From Methanothrix sp. (lineage in GTDB: Archaea > Halobacteriota > Methanosarcinia > Methanotrichales > Methanotrichaceae): a stretch of DNA of 39,036 bases. This document shows positions 7,271 through 15,274 of this stretch, piece by piece. A program made the translations under genes and the position numbers. Position 1 is the first letter of the stretch. Every line of letters starts with the position of its first letter. The stretch spans positions 1 to 39,036 of the forward strand of contig JAPKXZ010000010.1 in assembly GCA_026394555.1 (NCBI GenBank), written 5' to 3'. The notes below the pieces were generated by a model that was not told where the DNA came from, searched no databases, and worked only from the letters and a program-made list of their open reading frames with translations.

Positions 7271-7274
7271 TACG
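7271..7274. repeat. Target-site duplication TACG, right copy
   Basis: TACG directly follows the right inverted repeat of the IS5 element and equals the left flank at 6127-6130. Confidence 0.8.
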
Positions 7275-7287
7275 GTTCGAAAATATA

Positions 7288-7749
7288 TCATTTTCTCATC
7301 AGTTCGATCCAGATGTTGACCGCCGAGATGCTGATGAGGTTCAATGTGGTAGCCGCATACCAGAGATAGGACTCTTCTTGGCTCAGGCGCACTATCCAGC
7401 CGGACCAAAGAACGAAACATATGATGGAAAAGGTGATCAGAGTGTCGATGGCCAAAAAGAGCTTCGGTCTCATAAATAGCCGTCCCACCTCTGCAATGGT
7501 GCAGTACTCAAGGGGGGCCTCCCTACCGGTCAGGTGAAAGAAGACTCGTGCCAGGTTCATGAGCAAATCGGCCAGGGCCCAGGCCATGACCATCCATCCC
7601 AAGGTGGAAAGGGAGGCGGACGGTGCACCCGTGCGTAGAGCAAGCAGGCCGAAGAGCAGCTTGAAGATGCAGAAGGGAACTCCTATGGTCAGAGCCTGAA
7701 AGGTGGGAGTCAAAAAGAAGCTGTCTTCAACCTTTTCCGTCTGTAGCAT
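7288..7749 (-). CDS. Hypothetical four-span membrane protein
   Basis: About 153 residues with four hydrophobic segments (roughly 20-40, 52-70, 102-123 and 133-150 from the ATG) and no recognised family motif. The ATG at 7749 is preferred over a TTG at 7773, with a GGGAAGAG purine stretch just upstream. The gene ends 17 bases before the IS5 target site. Before that insertion it was directly followed by the DUF2284 gene on the same strand, so the two were probably one operon. Confidence 0.6.
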   Translation of the reverse strand: MLQTEKVEDSFFLTPTFQALTIGVPFCIFKLLFGLLALRTGAPSASLSTLGWMVMAWALADLLMNLARVFFHLTGREAPLEYCTIAEVGRLFMRPKLFLAIDTLITFSIICFVLWSGWIVRLSQEESYLWYAATTLNLISISAVNIWIELMRK

Positions 7750-8052
7750 GGTTTGCTCTTCCCGTTTGTCCAAATATCATCACAATTAATTCTCGCGTAC
7801 AAGTATACAAAATTAATGCACAGAAAAACCAAACCGTATAGCATAAATCGCTTTGCATTCTTTGAAGGAATAACATCAAATGAATTATTTGAATTAATTT
7901 TAAGTTATGAATGAATGCACCTTATTACAGAATTATAAATCTTTGCAAATAGACTCATAGAACTCATTTAAACAATCTGAGAACTCTGCCTTAAAATTAA
8001 TTACTAAAGAAAAATTCTTATACTAAAAGCACTATATCATTGATTGAGGATT

Positions 8053-8472
8053 ATGCTGGCCAGACCTAATTTGAACATTCTTCTTGCCGAGGACAACCCG
8101 GTAAATCAGAAGATGGCTCTGATTGCACTCAAGAAGCTGGGCCTACAGGCCGATACGGCCAAGAACGGCCGGGAGGTTCTGGTGGCTATGGAGGAGCATC
8201 ATTACGATCTGGTGCTCATGGATATTCAAATGCCGGAAATGGATGGAATTGAAGCCACCAAAATTATTCGCAAGCGGTGGTCGCAAGGCCCCAAGATAAT
8301 AGTTGTCACCTCATTTGAGGCGGAGATGTGCCGCGATCTCTGCTATAATGCAGGGGCCGATGATTATCTCAACAAGCCTGTAAAGATAGATGAGCTTGGC
8401 GCGGCCATTGAGCGCAATTTAGGTGCTATTGGTCTGCAAACTGCCGCGGATGCACAAGCTCTTTTCGTTTAA
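8053..8472 (+). CDS. Stand-alone response-regulator receiver protein
   Basis: A 139-residue single-domain receiver with no output domain. The acidic pocket is ED in [11 protein letters not shown], the phospho-acceptor is D57 in LMDIQMPEMDG, the switch threonine is in VVTSFE, and the lysine is in NKPVK. Such proteins act as phosphate carriers or bind targets directly. Its sequence is close to the last receiver domain of the hybrid kinase at 32195-35479, which suggests a common origin or pairing. The ATG at 8053 is preceded by TTGAGG; a TTG at 8044 is an alternative start. The gene overlaps the end of the convergent SHOCT gene by four bases. Confidence 0.85.
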   Translation: MLARPNLNILLAEDNPVNQKMALIALKKLGLQADTAKNGREVLVAMEEHHYDLVLMDIQMPEMDGIEATKIIRKRWSQGPKIIVVTSFEAEMCRDLCYNAGADDYLNKPVKIDELGAAIERNLGAIGLQTAADAQALFV

Positions 8473-8807
8473 CTTTTTTTGAGGTCTTCCTTCATCTGCA
8501 GAAAGATCTCTCGGGTCAACTCTCCCTTGGCATATCTCTCGTCCAAAACCTCTTCTGCAGTGGTTCTTGCCGGCGCACTGCTCTCGGCAGCAATGCGGCG
8601 TCCCGAATCGCGCATGATCAGATACAGTATCAGAAACAGTATGCCTATCCAGGGTATCAAGATCGGCAAACCCCATAAAAGCCCATTCATCTTTCTGGTC
8701 TCAGCATCCTTGTAGACCAGGTAGGCTACAGCTAACGAGATAAACCAGGCAAAGACTGTTCCAAATCCCATGAATGGGAACCAGTCCATCATATGATAGT
8801 ACGGCAT
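8469..8807 (-). CDS. Small membrane protein with C-terminal SHOCT domain
   Basis: About 112 residues: two hydrophobic spans near residues 11-32 and 42-63, then a polar linker. The C-terminal motif is TTAEEVLDERYAKGELTREI, typical of SHOCT (short C-terminal) domains. SHOCT domains are found at the ends of many membrane proteins and are thought to mediate oligomerisation. The ATG at 8807 is chosen because AGAGG lies seven bases upstream. A TATA element lies at 8868-8877. The substrate or partner is unknown. Confidence 0.75.
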   Translation of the reverse strand: MPYYHMMDWFPFMGFGTVFAWFISLAVAYLVYKDAETRKMNGLLWGLPILIPWIGILFLILYLIMRDSGRRIAAESSAPARTTAEEVLDERYAKGELTREIFLQMKEDLKKS

Positions 8808-8867
8808 ATCAATTCCTCTCATTACCCAATATTGTCGACTTCTGACTACGTAATGTTCGACATTTAA

Positions 8868-8877
8868 CTTATTTAAG
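8868..8877 (-). promoter_or_regulatory. Archaeal promoter of the SHOCT gene
   Basis: On the minus strand CTTAAATAAG is a consensus-like TATA box, placing transcription start near 8845, about 38 nt before the chosen ATG. Confidence 0.4.
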
Positions 8878-8891
8878 GTTGTGGTACCGAT

Positions 8892-9443
8892 TTATTTTTT
8901 GGCCATCTGCCTGATCTTGTCCCAGCCGGTTCCCCCCACTCGGAGAGGGTGATCAAGCACCACATCGATGAAGCCGAAGATGACGGGAGCATAAACGACA
9001 TAAAAGTCGCGAGCAAAAGACATGGCCTCCCCTAGATACTGGAAGTGGCGGGTCTCCATCTCCTCACCCGTTCCGGCAATTACGGTGCTTATACTGCTAT
9101 TGGCAACGAAGCCTGACAATCCGCAGGAGGCTTTGGCAGGCTGCACGGCATCGATGTTCACGGGCACGCTGCCATAGCATTCGTAGGCATAACGCAAAAG
9201 CTCCTCCTGCGTCTCCAGGCCGTCCAATCTTGCTTCCTCCAATATTTCCTCATCCAGAAAATCAAACTGGGGAATGAGTCCGGCATCGATGACGTAAGAG
9301 AATTCCTCCACGTCGCTTAGAGCCAGGTCCACAGCCTCCAGGACCAGGCCCAGCTTCACCGGCTCGCCATAGCCATAGCTGCACTGCCAGGAATCGCTCT
9401 CCACGTAGAGCTGCCTCTCGCTCAGATCTGTTATATTAAGCAT
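8892..9443 (-). CDS. Hypothetical acidic protein
   Basis: About 183 residues from the ATG at 9443, beginning MLNITDLSERQLYVESDS. The protein is acidic and soluble, without signal peptide or membrane span, apart from a moderately hydrophobic FARDFYVVYAPVIFGFIDVV segment near the C-terminus. No family is recognised. A longer reading from 9536 would add a hydrophobic N-terminus but overlaps the divergent gene's upstream region, so I prefer the shorter form. Reading-frame length and codon use support it as a real gene. Confidence 0.5.
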   Translation of the reverse strand: MLNITDLSERQLYVESDSWQCSYGYGEPVKLGLVLEAVDLALSDVEEFSYVIDAGLIPQFDFLDEEILEEARLDGLETQEELLRYAYECYGSVPVNIDAVQPAKASCGLSGFVANSSISTVIAGTGEEMETRHFQYLGEAMSFARDFYVVYAPVIFGFIDVVLDHPLRVGGTGWDKIRQMAKK

Positions 9444-9541
9444 TGTAAGCAATATTATTACTATTACATAATAAGTCTTTTCGATTGATGCAAATGCAGA
9501 AAGGTCTAAATAAAAGTTCTGAGGAGGAACAGTCACAATCC

Positions 9542-10015
9542 ATGTCCTTAGATCCCTATGATTATCTGCGCATCCAAACCCAAATGGATTTCCAATGCCA
9601 GCGTTGCGGCCATTGCTGCCGGGTAGCTGATCCCATTGACCTCTATCCCAAAGATATTCGCAGATTGGCGAGCTTTTTTAATATTTCTGAGGAGGAAGCG
9701 ATCGAAGAGTATACCGTCCCCCACCCCAGCGAGCCCGACCTTTTGGCCTTTAAGGCAACAGCGCCGTGCCGATTTTACGATGTTTCGCAAAAGGGATGCA
9801 AGATATATCAGGCGAGACCAATGGTATGCAGATGCAGCCCCTTTCTCAGCCCCGGCCAAATAGGACTTCAGGGCGTGGAGATCTACGAGGATTGCCCCGC
9901 TTCAGAGGAGAGTTACAAAAGAATTGAAAGAGATCTGGATATTCTGCTCAATCCGAATGCAAAGACGCAAAAAAAGCTAGAGAAGGCACTGGCCAAGATG
10001 ATGCAGATAGAATGA
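9542..10015 (+). CDS. YkgJ-family cysteine-cluster protein
   Basis: A 157-residue protein with the CxxCGxCC motif CQRCGHCC (about 17-24), then C-RFYD (about 76), GCKIYQARPMVCRCSPF (about 85-101) and a distal Cys. This is the YkgJ (UPF0153) pattern, thought to bind zinc or an iron-sulfur cluster. The ATG at 9542 follows GAGGAGG at 9521-9527; earlier TTG and ATG codons at 9485-9494 lack such a site. The stop overlaps the start of the prenyl reductase gene in an ATGA junction, so the two are translationally coupled. That suggests a role in maturing or supporting the reductase. Confidence 0.8.
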   Translation: MSLDPYDYLRIQTQMDFQCQRCGHCCRVADPIDLYPKDIRRLASFFNISEEEAIEEYTVPHPSEPDLLAFKATAPCRFYDVSQKGCKIYQARPMVCRCSPFLSPGQIGLQGVEIYEDCPASEESYKRIERDLDILLNPNAKTQKKLEKALAKMMQIE

Positions 10016-11199
10016 AGTGCGATGTCGTTGTAATTGGAGCTGGCCCTGGTGGGTCTATGGCTGCCAAGGCCGCGGCAGAATCGGGCCTGAATGTTGTACT
10101 TTTAGAGAAGCGGCAGGAGATAGGAGAGCCTATCAGATGCGCAGAGGGTGTAAGCCAAAGATCGGAACTGAGAGAATTGATCACCGTGCAGCCCGACTGG
10201 ATATCAACTGAGGTAAATGGGGTAAGGCTGCATTCTCCCAATAACGATAATGTGTCCATGACCATGGATAACCGCGAAGAAGTGGGCGGATACATTCTAG
10301 AAAGGAAGACCTTTGATCGCGGCCTTGCCCTCCAGGCGGCCTGCGCTGGAGCAAAGGTCCTGGTCAAGACCCGGGCAACCGGATTGATCAGGAAGAACGA
10401 TCTGTGCACAGTATCAGTCATCTGCCAGGGCGAGCCCCTCAAGATCGAGGCACCTCTGATCATAGGCGCGGACGGTGTCGAGTCCAAGGTAGCCAGGTGG
10501 TCGGGAATAGGTACCAGGCTAAAACCGGAGGACATAATGGTTTGTGCGCAGTATCTAGTTTTGGACGACGGCATTGACCAGGGATATTGTGAGTTCTTTT
10601 TCGGAAACAGAATGGCTCCGGGAGGCTACCTATGGATCTTTCCCAAAGGAGGCAGACTTGCCAACGTAGGCATCGGCATGCAGGGCTCCCAATCCTGCCC
10701 AGGCGAGCCCATAAGGCTGCTGGATAGATTCTTGCAGAGAAGGATGCCCCGGGCAAAGATCTTGCAGATGGTGGCAGGAGGAATTCCCACCTCTGGTCCA
10801 ATGAATAATACAACATCAGACGGCATAATGCTGGTTGGAGATGCTGCCCATCAATCCGATCCACTTACAGGAGGCGGGATCATAAATGCCATGAGGGCGG
10901 GAGTAATGGCTGGGCAGACGTCAGGCAAGGCAATATCTTCGGGGGATGTAAGTACAGCCGGCCTTAAAGAATATGAGGATCGTTGGAGATCATCTATCGG
11001 CAAGCAGATAGAGAAACGCTATAATGCTAAGAATTTCTTCCTGAAGCTTACGGATGATGATCTGAACCATCTGGCAGGATCGCTGCACGGGATGGATATC
11101 TCCAGGATGGATACGCGAGACCTGCTAAAGTTTCTGTTCAAGCAGAATCCAAAATTGCTCTGGAATCTGGGTATTTTAAAATTAATTGATACGTTATAG
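10012..11199 (+). CDS. Geranylgeranyl-reductase-family prenyl reductase (FAD)
   Basis: A 395-residue flavoprotein. It has an N-terminal dinucleotide-binding motif VIGAGPGGSMAA (about 7-18), the family motif RCAEGVS (about 43-49), LIIGADGVESKVARW (about 149-163), and the second FAD contact GIMLVGDAAHQSDPLTGGGI (about 273-292). Family members hydrogenate isoprenoid double bonds of archaeal membrane lipids, or of the side chain of methanophenazine. The gene is coupled to the YkgJ gene upstream, and a prenyl diphosphate synthase gene follows after about 35 bases. Which of the two substrates is used cannot be decided from this sequence. Context with a dedicated prenyl synthase leaves methanophenazine plausible. 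Confidence 0.88.
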   Translation: MKCDVVVIGAGPGGSMAAKAAAESGLNVVLLEKRQEIGEPIRCAEGVSQRSELRELITVQPDWISTEVNGVRLHSPNNDNVSMTMDNREEVGGYILERKTFDRGLALQAACAGAKVLVKTRATGLIRKNDLCTVSVICQGEPLKIEAPLIIGADGVESKVARWSGIGTRLKPEDIMVCAQYLVLDDGIDQGYCEFFFGNRMAPGGYLWIFPKGGRLANVGIGMQGSQSCPGEPIRLLDRFLQRRMPRAKILQMVAGGIPTSGPMNNTTSDGIMLVGDAAHQSDPLTGGGIINAMRAGVMAGQTSGKAISSGDVSTAGLKEYEDRWRSSIGKQIEKRYNAKNFFLKLTDDDLNHLAGSLHGMDISRMDTRDLLKFLFKQNPKLLWNLGILKLIDTL

Positions 11200-11233
11200 A
11201 ATCAGATGGGTATGTGGGGAGGAGAAAAGCTCA

Positions 11234-12268
11234 ATGGACTACACAGATGTGCTCGACAGCTATGGGGCAATCATAGAGGAAGACCTCAAGAGCCGATTGG
11301 ATGAGATGGTAAGAGATGGCCAAAAGTACCATCCCTTCCTGGCAGATGTTTATGATGCTACCCGTGAGTTTGTGCAAAGAGGGGGAAGAAGGCTGTCTGC
11401 CTGTAGCACTCTCATAGTCTACCAGGGCTTTACCGGTCAAATAGATGAGCGAATCGTCAGGGTATGTTCCGGCATTGAGCTGTATCGGCACAGCATCCTC
11501 ATACACGACGATATAGTGGATGCGGAAGAAAAGAGAAGAGGCGGGGACACGCTGCATAAAACAATCGCCAGGGGGTTTGATGAGCGCTTTGGCGTCGCTT
11601 CGGCCATGTTTGCCGGAAATATTCTTTATGCCCAGGCCATAGAATGCCTGATGCAATCCGGCTTTGAGCAAAATAAGCTTGTAGATGCCGCAAAACTGCT
11701 GGCGGCAGAGTTTCGGGCCGTCAATGAGAGTCAGATCCTGGACATGCTCTTCGAGTACAGGGATCCGGATGTCAAGGAGTGGGAGGTCATGGCCGGCAGA
11801 AGAGCAGCCTCTCTCTTCAAGACGTCGATGCTCGTCGGCGCAATACTGGCATCCGCAACTGAAAAAGACAGGGAGCAGCTTCTGATTGCTGCCAGGCACA
11901 TAGGATTCGCTTTTGATATTCAGGATGATATCATCGATACCTTTGCCACACAGGAGCAGTATGGGAGAGTACCCTGTGGGGACATCGGCAAGAGGAAAAA
12001 GCCGCTACACGTCATCCTGGCTCTGCAAAAGGAGAAGCGTTTGGCTGCAATCATGCAGGAAGAGAGATGTCTTAATGCTGCAGAGATCAAATATGTGCAG
12101 AGTCTGATAAGGGACTGTGGCGCTCTTGATGAGGCCAAGTCATTCTCAAGAGAGCATGCCGATCAGGCAGAAAAAATGATCGCCATGACAGGTATGAATC
12201 AGGATGCAAAGGACTTCTTCATATCGTTCATAAGATTCGTGGACCAAAGCCTGGACTGGTACAAATAG
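11234..12268 (+). CDS. Polyprenyl (geranylgeranyl/geranylfarnesyl) diphosphate synthase
   Basis: A 344-residue trans-prenyltransferase with the first Asp-rich motif in ILIHDDIVDAEEKRRGG (about 91-107) and the second in DIQDDIIDTFATQEQYG (about 227-243). RGGRRLSAC lies near residue 50. The enzyme condenses isopentenyl diphosphate onto allylic primers. The residue five places before the first DD is Ser, not the bulky aromatic that limits archaeal GGPP synthases to C20, so a longer product such as C25 is possible. The ATG at 11234 follows GGGGAGGAG; a longer frame from 11186 overlaps the reductase gene and is unlikely. It sits in a same-strand run with the prenyl reductase and a flavoprotein. 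Confidence 0.88.
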   Translation: MDYTDVLDSYGAIIEEDLKSRLDEMVRDGQKYHPFLADVYDATREFVQRGGRRLSACSTLIVYQGFTGQIDERIVRVCSGIELYRHSILIHDDIVDAEEKRRGGDTLHKTIARGFDERFGVASAMFAGNILYAQAIECLMQSGFEQNKLVDAAKLLAAEFRAVNESQILDMLFEYRDPDVKEWEVMAGRRAASLFKTSMLVGAILASATEKDREQLLIAARHIGFAFDIQDDIIDTFATQEQYGRVPCGDIGKRKKPLHVILALQKEKRLAAIMQEERCLNAAEIKYVQSLIRDCGALDEAKSFSREHADQAEKMIAMTGMNQDAKDFFISFIRFVDQSLDWYK

Positions 12269-12280
12269 GTGCAAAATAAA

Positions 12281-12820
12281 ATGAGGGTCTTGGCAGTGCT
12301 GGGAAGCCCCAGAAAAGGCGGAAACACCGAGATTCTTGTGGATGAGATTCTCAGAGGTGCAAAGGTAAAGGGCCACGTCACAGAAAGGCTGCGCCTCTAC
12401 GACTACGATATCCTGCCCTGCCTGGACTGCCGCGGCTGCAAGAGGGAAGCGTCCGGCTACACCTGCTCTCTTTCGGACGGAATGGGAGAGATCTATGCAA
12501 CGCTGGAGAGGGCCGACCTCATCATCTTCGGGACGCCCATCTACTGGTACGGGCCCACTGCCAAGATGAAGCTTTTTATCGATAGGCTGCGGCCTTACAT
12601 CGCCAGCCGCAAGCTTGCCGGCAAGAAGGGTTTGGTAGTTGCTCCCTCCGAGGAAGGAGCGGCATGCTGCGGACCGCTCCTGCAGATGTTTGCCATGTCC
12701 TTCGACTACCTGGGCCTGGAGAATGCAGGCAGCCTGCTCGCCCAGGCCTACGAGAAGGGGGAGATCACAAAGAGGCCCGGGGAGCTGGAGAGGGCACGAG
12801 AGATGGGATTGTCGCTGTAA
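12281..12820 (+). CDS. Flavodoxin-fold NAD(P)H-dependent FMN reductase-like protein
   Basis: A 179-residue flavodoxin-like protein. The FMN phosphate loop is GSPRKGGNTEIL (about 8-19), and the flavin-contact segment is FGTPIYWYGPTAKMKLFIDR (about 87-106). Between them, CLDCRGCKREASGYTC (about 46-61) resembles the cysteine region of archaeal iron-sulfur flavoproteins, but the spacing is looser, so cluster binding is uncertain. The ATG at 12281 follows an AGGTG site overlapping the preceding stop codon. It is the last gene of the YkgJ / prenyl reductase / synthase run and could supply electrons to the reductase. Confidence 0.82.
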   Translation: MRVLAVLGSPRKGGNTEILVDEILRGAKVKGHVTERLRLYDYDILPCLDCRGCKREASGYTCSLSDGMGEIYATLERADLIIFGTPIYWYGPTAKMKLFIDRLRPYIASRKLAGKKGLVVAPSEEGAACCGPLLQMFAMSFDYLGLENAGSLLAQAYEKGEITKRPGELERAREMGLSL

Positions 12821-12835
12821 TTAAATCCGTATGGA

Positions 12836-13402
12836 TTAGCGCTTAACTGCCCTGGCATTTCCGTCACCCAGGAATTTACCTCCGGAGCTGAGAATATAAG
12901 TTCCGGTCAGGGTATTATTTGCGGTATTATTTACCACAAACAGGTCGAGATCGTACTCTTCATATTTTTCTTTTGCGTATTCTGATTCAGCCGATTTAAC
13001 GGTCAATATGAGTTCCTTCTCGGCAAAAGAACCACTGGCAGTCACAGAATTCCCTGTGCCTCCCTTTGTCAGTGTGCCATAACCCATGACCTTGGTTCTG
13101 CCGGACGACCAAAGGGTCAGATCAAGGGACCTGTCTGGCCGATCATCGAATCTTATCGACCATTTGCCGCTCACATCATTTGGTATGGCCTTTGTCACTT
13201 GATTCTGGTTAGCAATTGTGCTGCCGGTTTGGTTGGGATTATTTTTTGGCTCAGGCGTATTCATGCTCGGACTTGTGATAATAGGCTTTGGCATGTCCAT
13301 GTTGGGAGCTTTAATGCTAGGCGCTGCGATTTCACCGGGTTCCATAGCGCAAGTTTGATAAGAAAGCAATATTGCGAATAACAGTAAGCTTGCCAATCTC
13401 AT
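12836..13402 (-). CDS. Secreted hypothetical protein with Pro/Asn-rich linker
   Basis: A 188-residue protein with a signal peptide (MRLASLLLFAILLSYQTCA, possible cleavage after TCA). A Pro- and Asn-rich linker follows at about 25-75 with repeated KAPNMDMPKP-like phrases, then a probable beta-sheet domain starting at VSGKWSIRFDD. The second half has alternating polar and hydrophobic strands (MGYGTLTKGG, TLTGTYILSSGG), reminiscent of lipocalin-like or extracellular beta-barrel domains. No named family is recognised. It is convergent with the flavoprotein gene and is probably a cell-surface protein. Confidence 0.6.
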   Translation of the reverse strand: MRLASLLLFAILLSYQTCAMEPGEIAAPSIKAPNMDMPKPIITSPSMNTPEPKNNPNQTGSTIANQNQVTKAIPNDVSGKWSIRFDDRPDRSLDLTLWSSGRTKVMGYGTLTKGGTGNSVTASGSFAEKELILTVKSAESEYAKEKYEEYDLDLFVVNNTANNTLTGTYILSSGGKFLGDGNARAVKR

Positions 13403-13877
13403 TTTACTAACCTCGTATCTGGGACAAATGGTTGACGGCAGTTTTTACTTGCGAAAGCGGCATTCCCCATAGAGTGCACATAATGTACTGTACAAAATCG
13501 ATAGCTTCTGATGAATACATCTTCCTCCCGATCGTTTCTATCTATCTGGCTAAGATTCAACTTCGTTCCAGCAGAGTTACCCGGAGAAATCTCCATAGGT
13601 GGCGAGTAGGGTGTTGAGGACATAAAGCTGATGGCAATTGTGGGATAGAAAATATGGCAAGGTAAAACTATGGAACGTAATGGTCAATATATGCCTTAAC
13701 AGCCGATGCTTTTACACATCTTCGCGAATAGTTCGCCCTGCTCAATCTGCGATGGATCGCGAGATCCTTCATATCCGTAGGCATAAGCTCCCATTTGCTT
13801 CTCGCCTGTGCCAGAACCTCGAACAACTCTTGCTGCATTGATAAGAAAGAAGTACCTTTAGGTAGAAGACAACGCAT
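13403..13877. other. 475-bp gap without a recognisable gene
   Basis: Several frames of 60-74 codons exist on both strands, but none has a convincing start site, family motif or codon pattern. It may be decayed sequence accompanying the insertion of the downstream Old Yellow Enzyme gene. The only functional hint is TTTAGGTAG about 15 bases before the ATG at 13878. Confidence 0.3.
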
Positions 13878-14945
13878 ATGGATCTATTCACTCCGTACGA
13901 ATTAGGTAGTTTCAGACTTTCGAACCGCATGGTTATGGCACCAATGACCCGTTGTCGCGCGATTGAAGGGAATATCCCCAATCCGTTATCCATTACGTAT
14001 TACGTACAGAGATCCCAAGCAGGTCTAATTATCACGGAAGGATCGCAAGTTAGCTCTCAAGGAGTTGGCTACATTCATACCCCTGGAATCTATTCCTCTG
14101 AGCAGGTTGCAGGTTGGAGAAAAGTGACTGACGCGGTTCACCAATCAGGAAGCAAGATTTTCCTTCAACTCTGGCATGTAGGAAGGGTATCACATCCTGA
14201 TTTTCTCAGAGGAGGACTACCGCTTGCACCTTCTGCACTTCCCGTTGAAGGCAACATCCATACTCCATTTGGCAAGAAGAAAATGGAGATACCACGTGCT
14301 CTAGAACTCGAAGAGATACCAAGTATCATCAATCAATTTAGAAGTGGAGCCGTGAACGCAAAAGCGGCTGGTTTTGACGGCGTCGAAATACATGGAGCCA
14401 ATGGCTATTTGCTTGATCAATTCTTGAGAGACGGTTCAAACCATAGAACCGATCAATATGGTGGTAGTTTGCATAATAGAGCGCGTCTTCCGCTTGAAGT
14501 CGTTGAAGCTGTTATTGATGTATTTGGTGCAGACAGGGTTGGATATAGAATTTCACCCCACTTCCAAAATTATTCAATGAATGATTCGAATCCGCATGAA
14601 ACCTTTTGCTATTTTGCAAAGGAACTAAGCCGCTTTAACCTTGGATATCTTCATATGATAGAGCGCGTTGGAGAACCGATGCGTGTAGCACCTGGGGCGC
14701 GATTTGCTTCGATTATTCGCAGTATATTTAAGGGAGCTTTTATATTGAATGGAGGATATGACGCGGACAAAGGAAATGCTGCGATTCAAAAAAGTGAAGC
14801 TGACCTTATCTCCTATGGCTCCCTTTTCCTGGCAAATCCAGACCTGCCTGAACGCTTCAGGAAGAACGCTCCGCTTAATACCCCTGACATAACGACCTTT
14901 TATGCAGGTGAAGAAAGAGGCTATATCGACTACCCGGTATTGTAA
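13878..14945 (+). CDS. Old Yellow Enzyme family NADH:flavin oxidoreductase (NemA-like)
   Basis: A 355-residue FMN enzyme of the classical OYE group, which reduces activated double bonds such as enones, maleimides and nitro compounds. It shows [15 protein letters not shown] near the N-terminus (about 14-28), [12 protein letters not shown] (about 95-106), the substrate-binding [25 protein letters not shown] segment (about 172-196) and the phosphate-binding region LNGGYD near 290. The sequence resembles bacterial or plant OYE more than the large iron-sulfur enoate reductases usual in anaerobes. Its coding sequence looks more AT-rich than the neighbours, and it is flanked by gene-poor stretches, so acquisition by transfer is likely. 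Confidence 0.9.
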   Translation: [355 protein letters not shown]

Positions 14946-15003
14946 TTGATAAGAGACATGACTACTTCAGGACAAAATCTGTAAAAAGTCTACAAACCCC
15001 TTG

Positions 15004-15137
15004 AATGGAAGACCCGCTCAAGATCATATTGAGCGTTCGGGCCGGGTCAGGCCAACACTATGCGGTGATCGGCTCCAGCCTATTAGGGCGCCGTGAATTT
15101 GGCGCTGGCCCGCCAGGGACTTGATATGCGTCCTTTT
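15004..15137. ncRNA. Candidate structured RNA or complex terminator, GC-rich island
   Basis: Within an AT-rich gap there is a GC-rich block of about 130 bases with three hairpins. The first pairs GACCC (15011-15015) with GGGTC (15044-15048), enclosing GCTCAA / TTGAGC. The second pairs GCGCC (15088-15092) with GGCGC (15101-15105), extended by CCA / TGG. The third pairs AGGGAC (15115-15120) with GTCCTT (15130-15135) and runs into TTTT. The T run suggests plus-strand termination. It matches no RNA family that I can name. It could also be the remains of a mobile element. Confidence 0.3.
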
Positions 15138-15274
15138 GCAAACTATTCCCAAAAGAGATTTTCCTCTTGCCTGCTAAAATAAACTGAAACATATCGGTTT
15201 CTATATTCCTCTCTAGGCATGCTTTTACTCCTAGATGAGCATAGTCACCTCTATCTATTTGAGCTTGTACCGTA

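Noticed and set aside
13399-13877. Several ORFs of 60-74 codons on both strands before the Old Yellow Enzyme gene
   Set aside because: None has a family motif, good start site or coherent composition, and they overlap each other.
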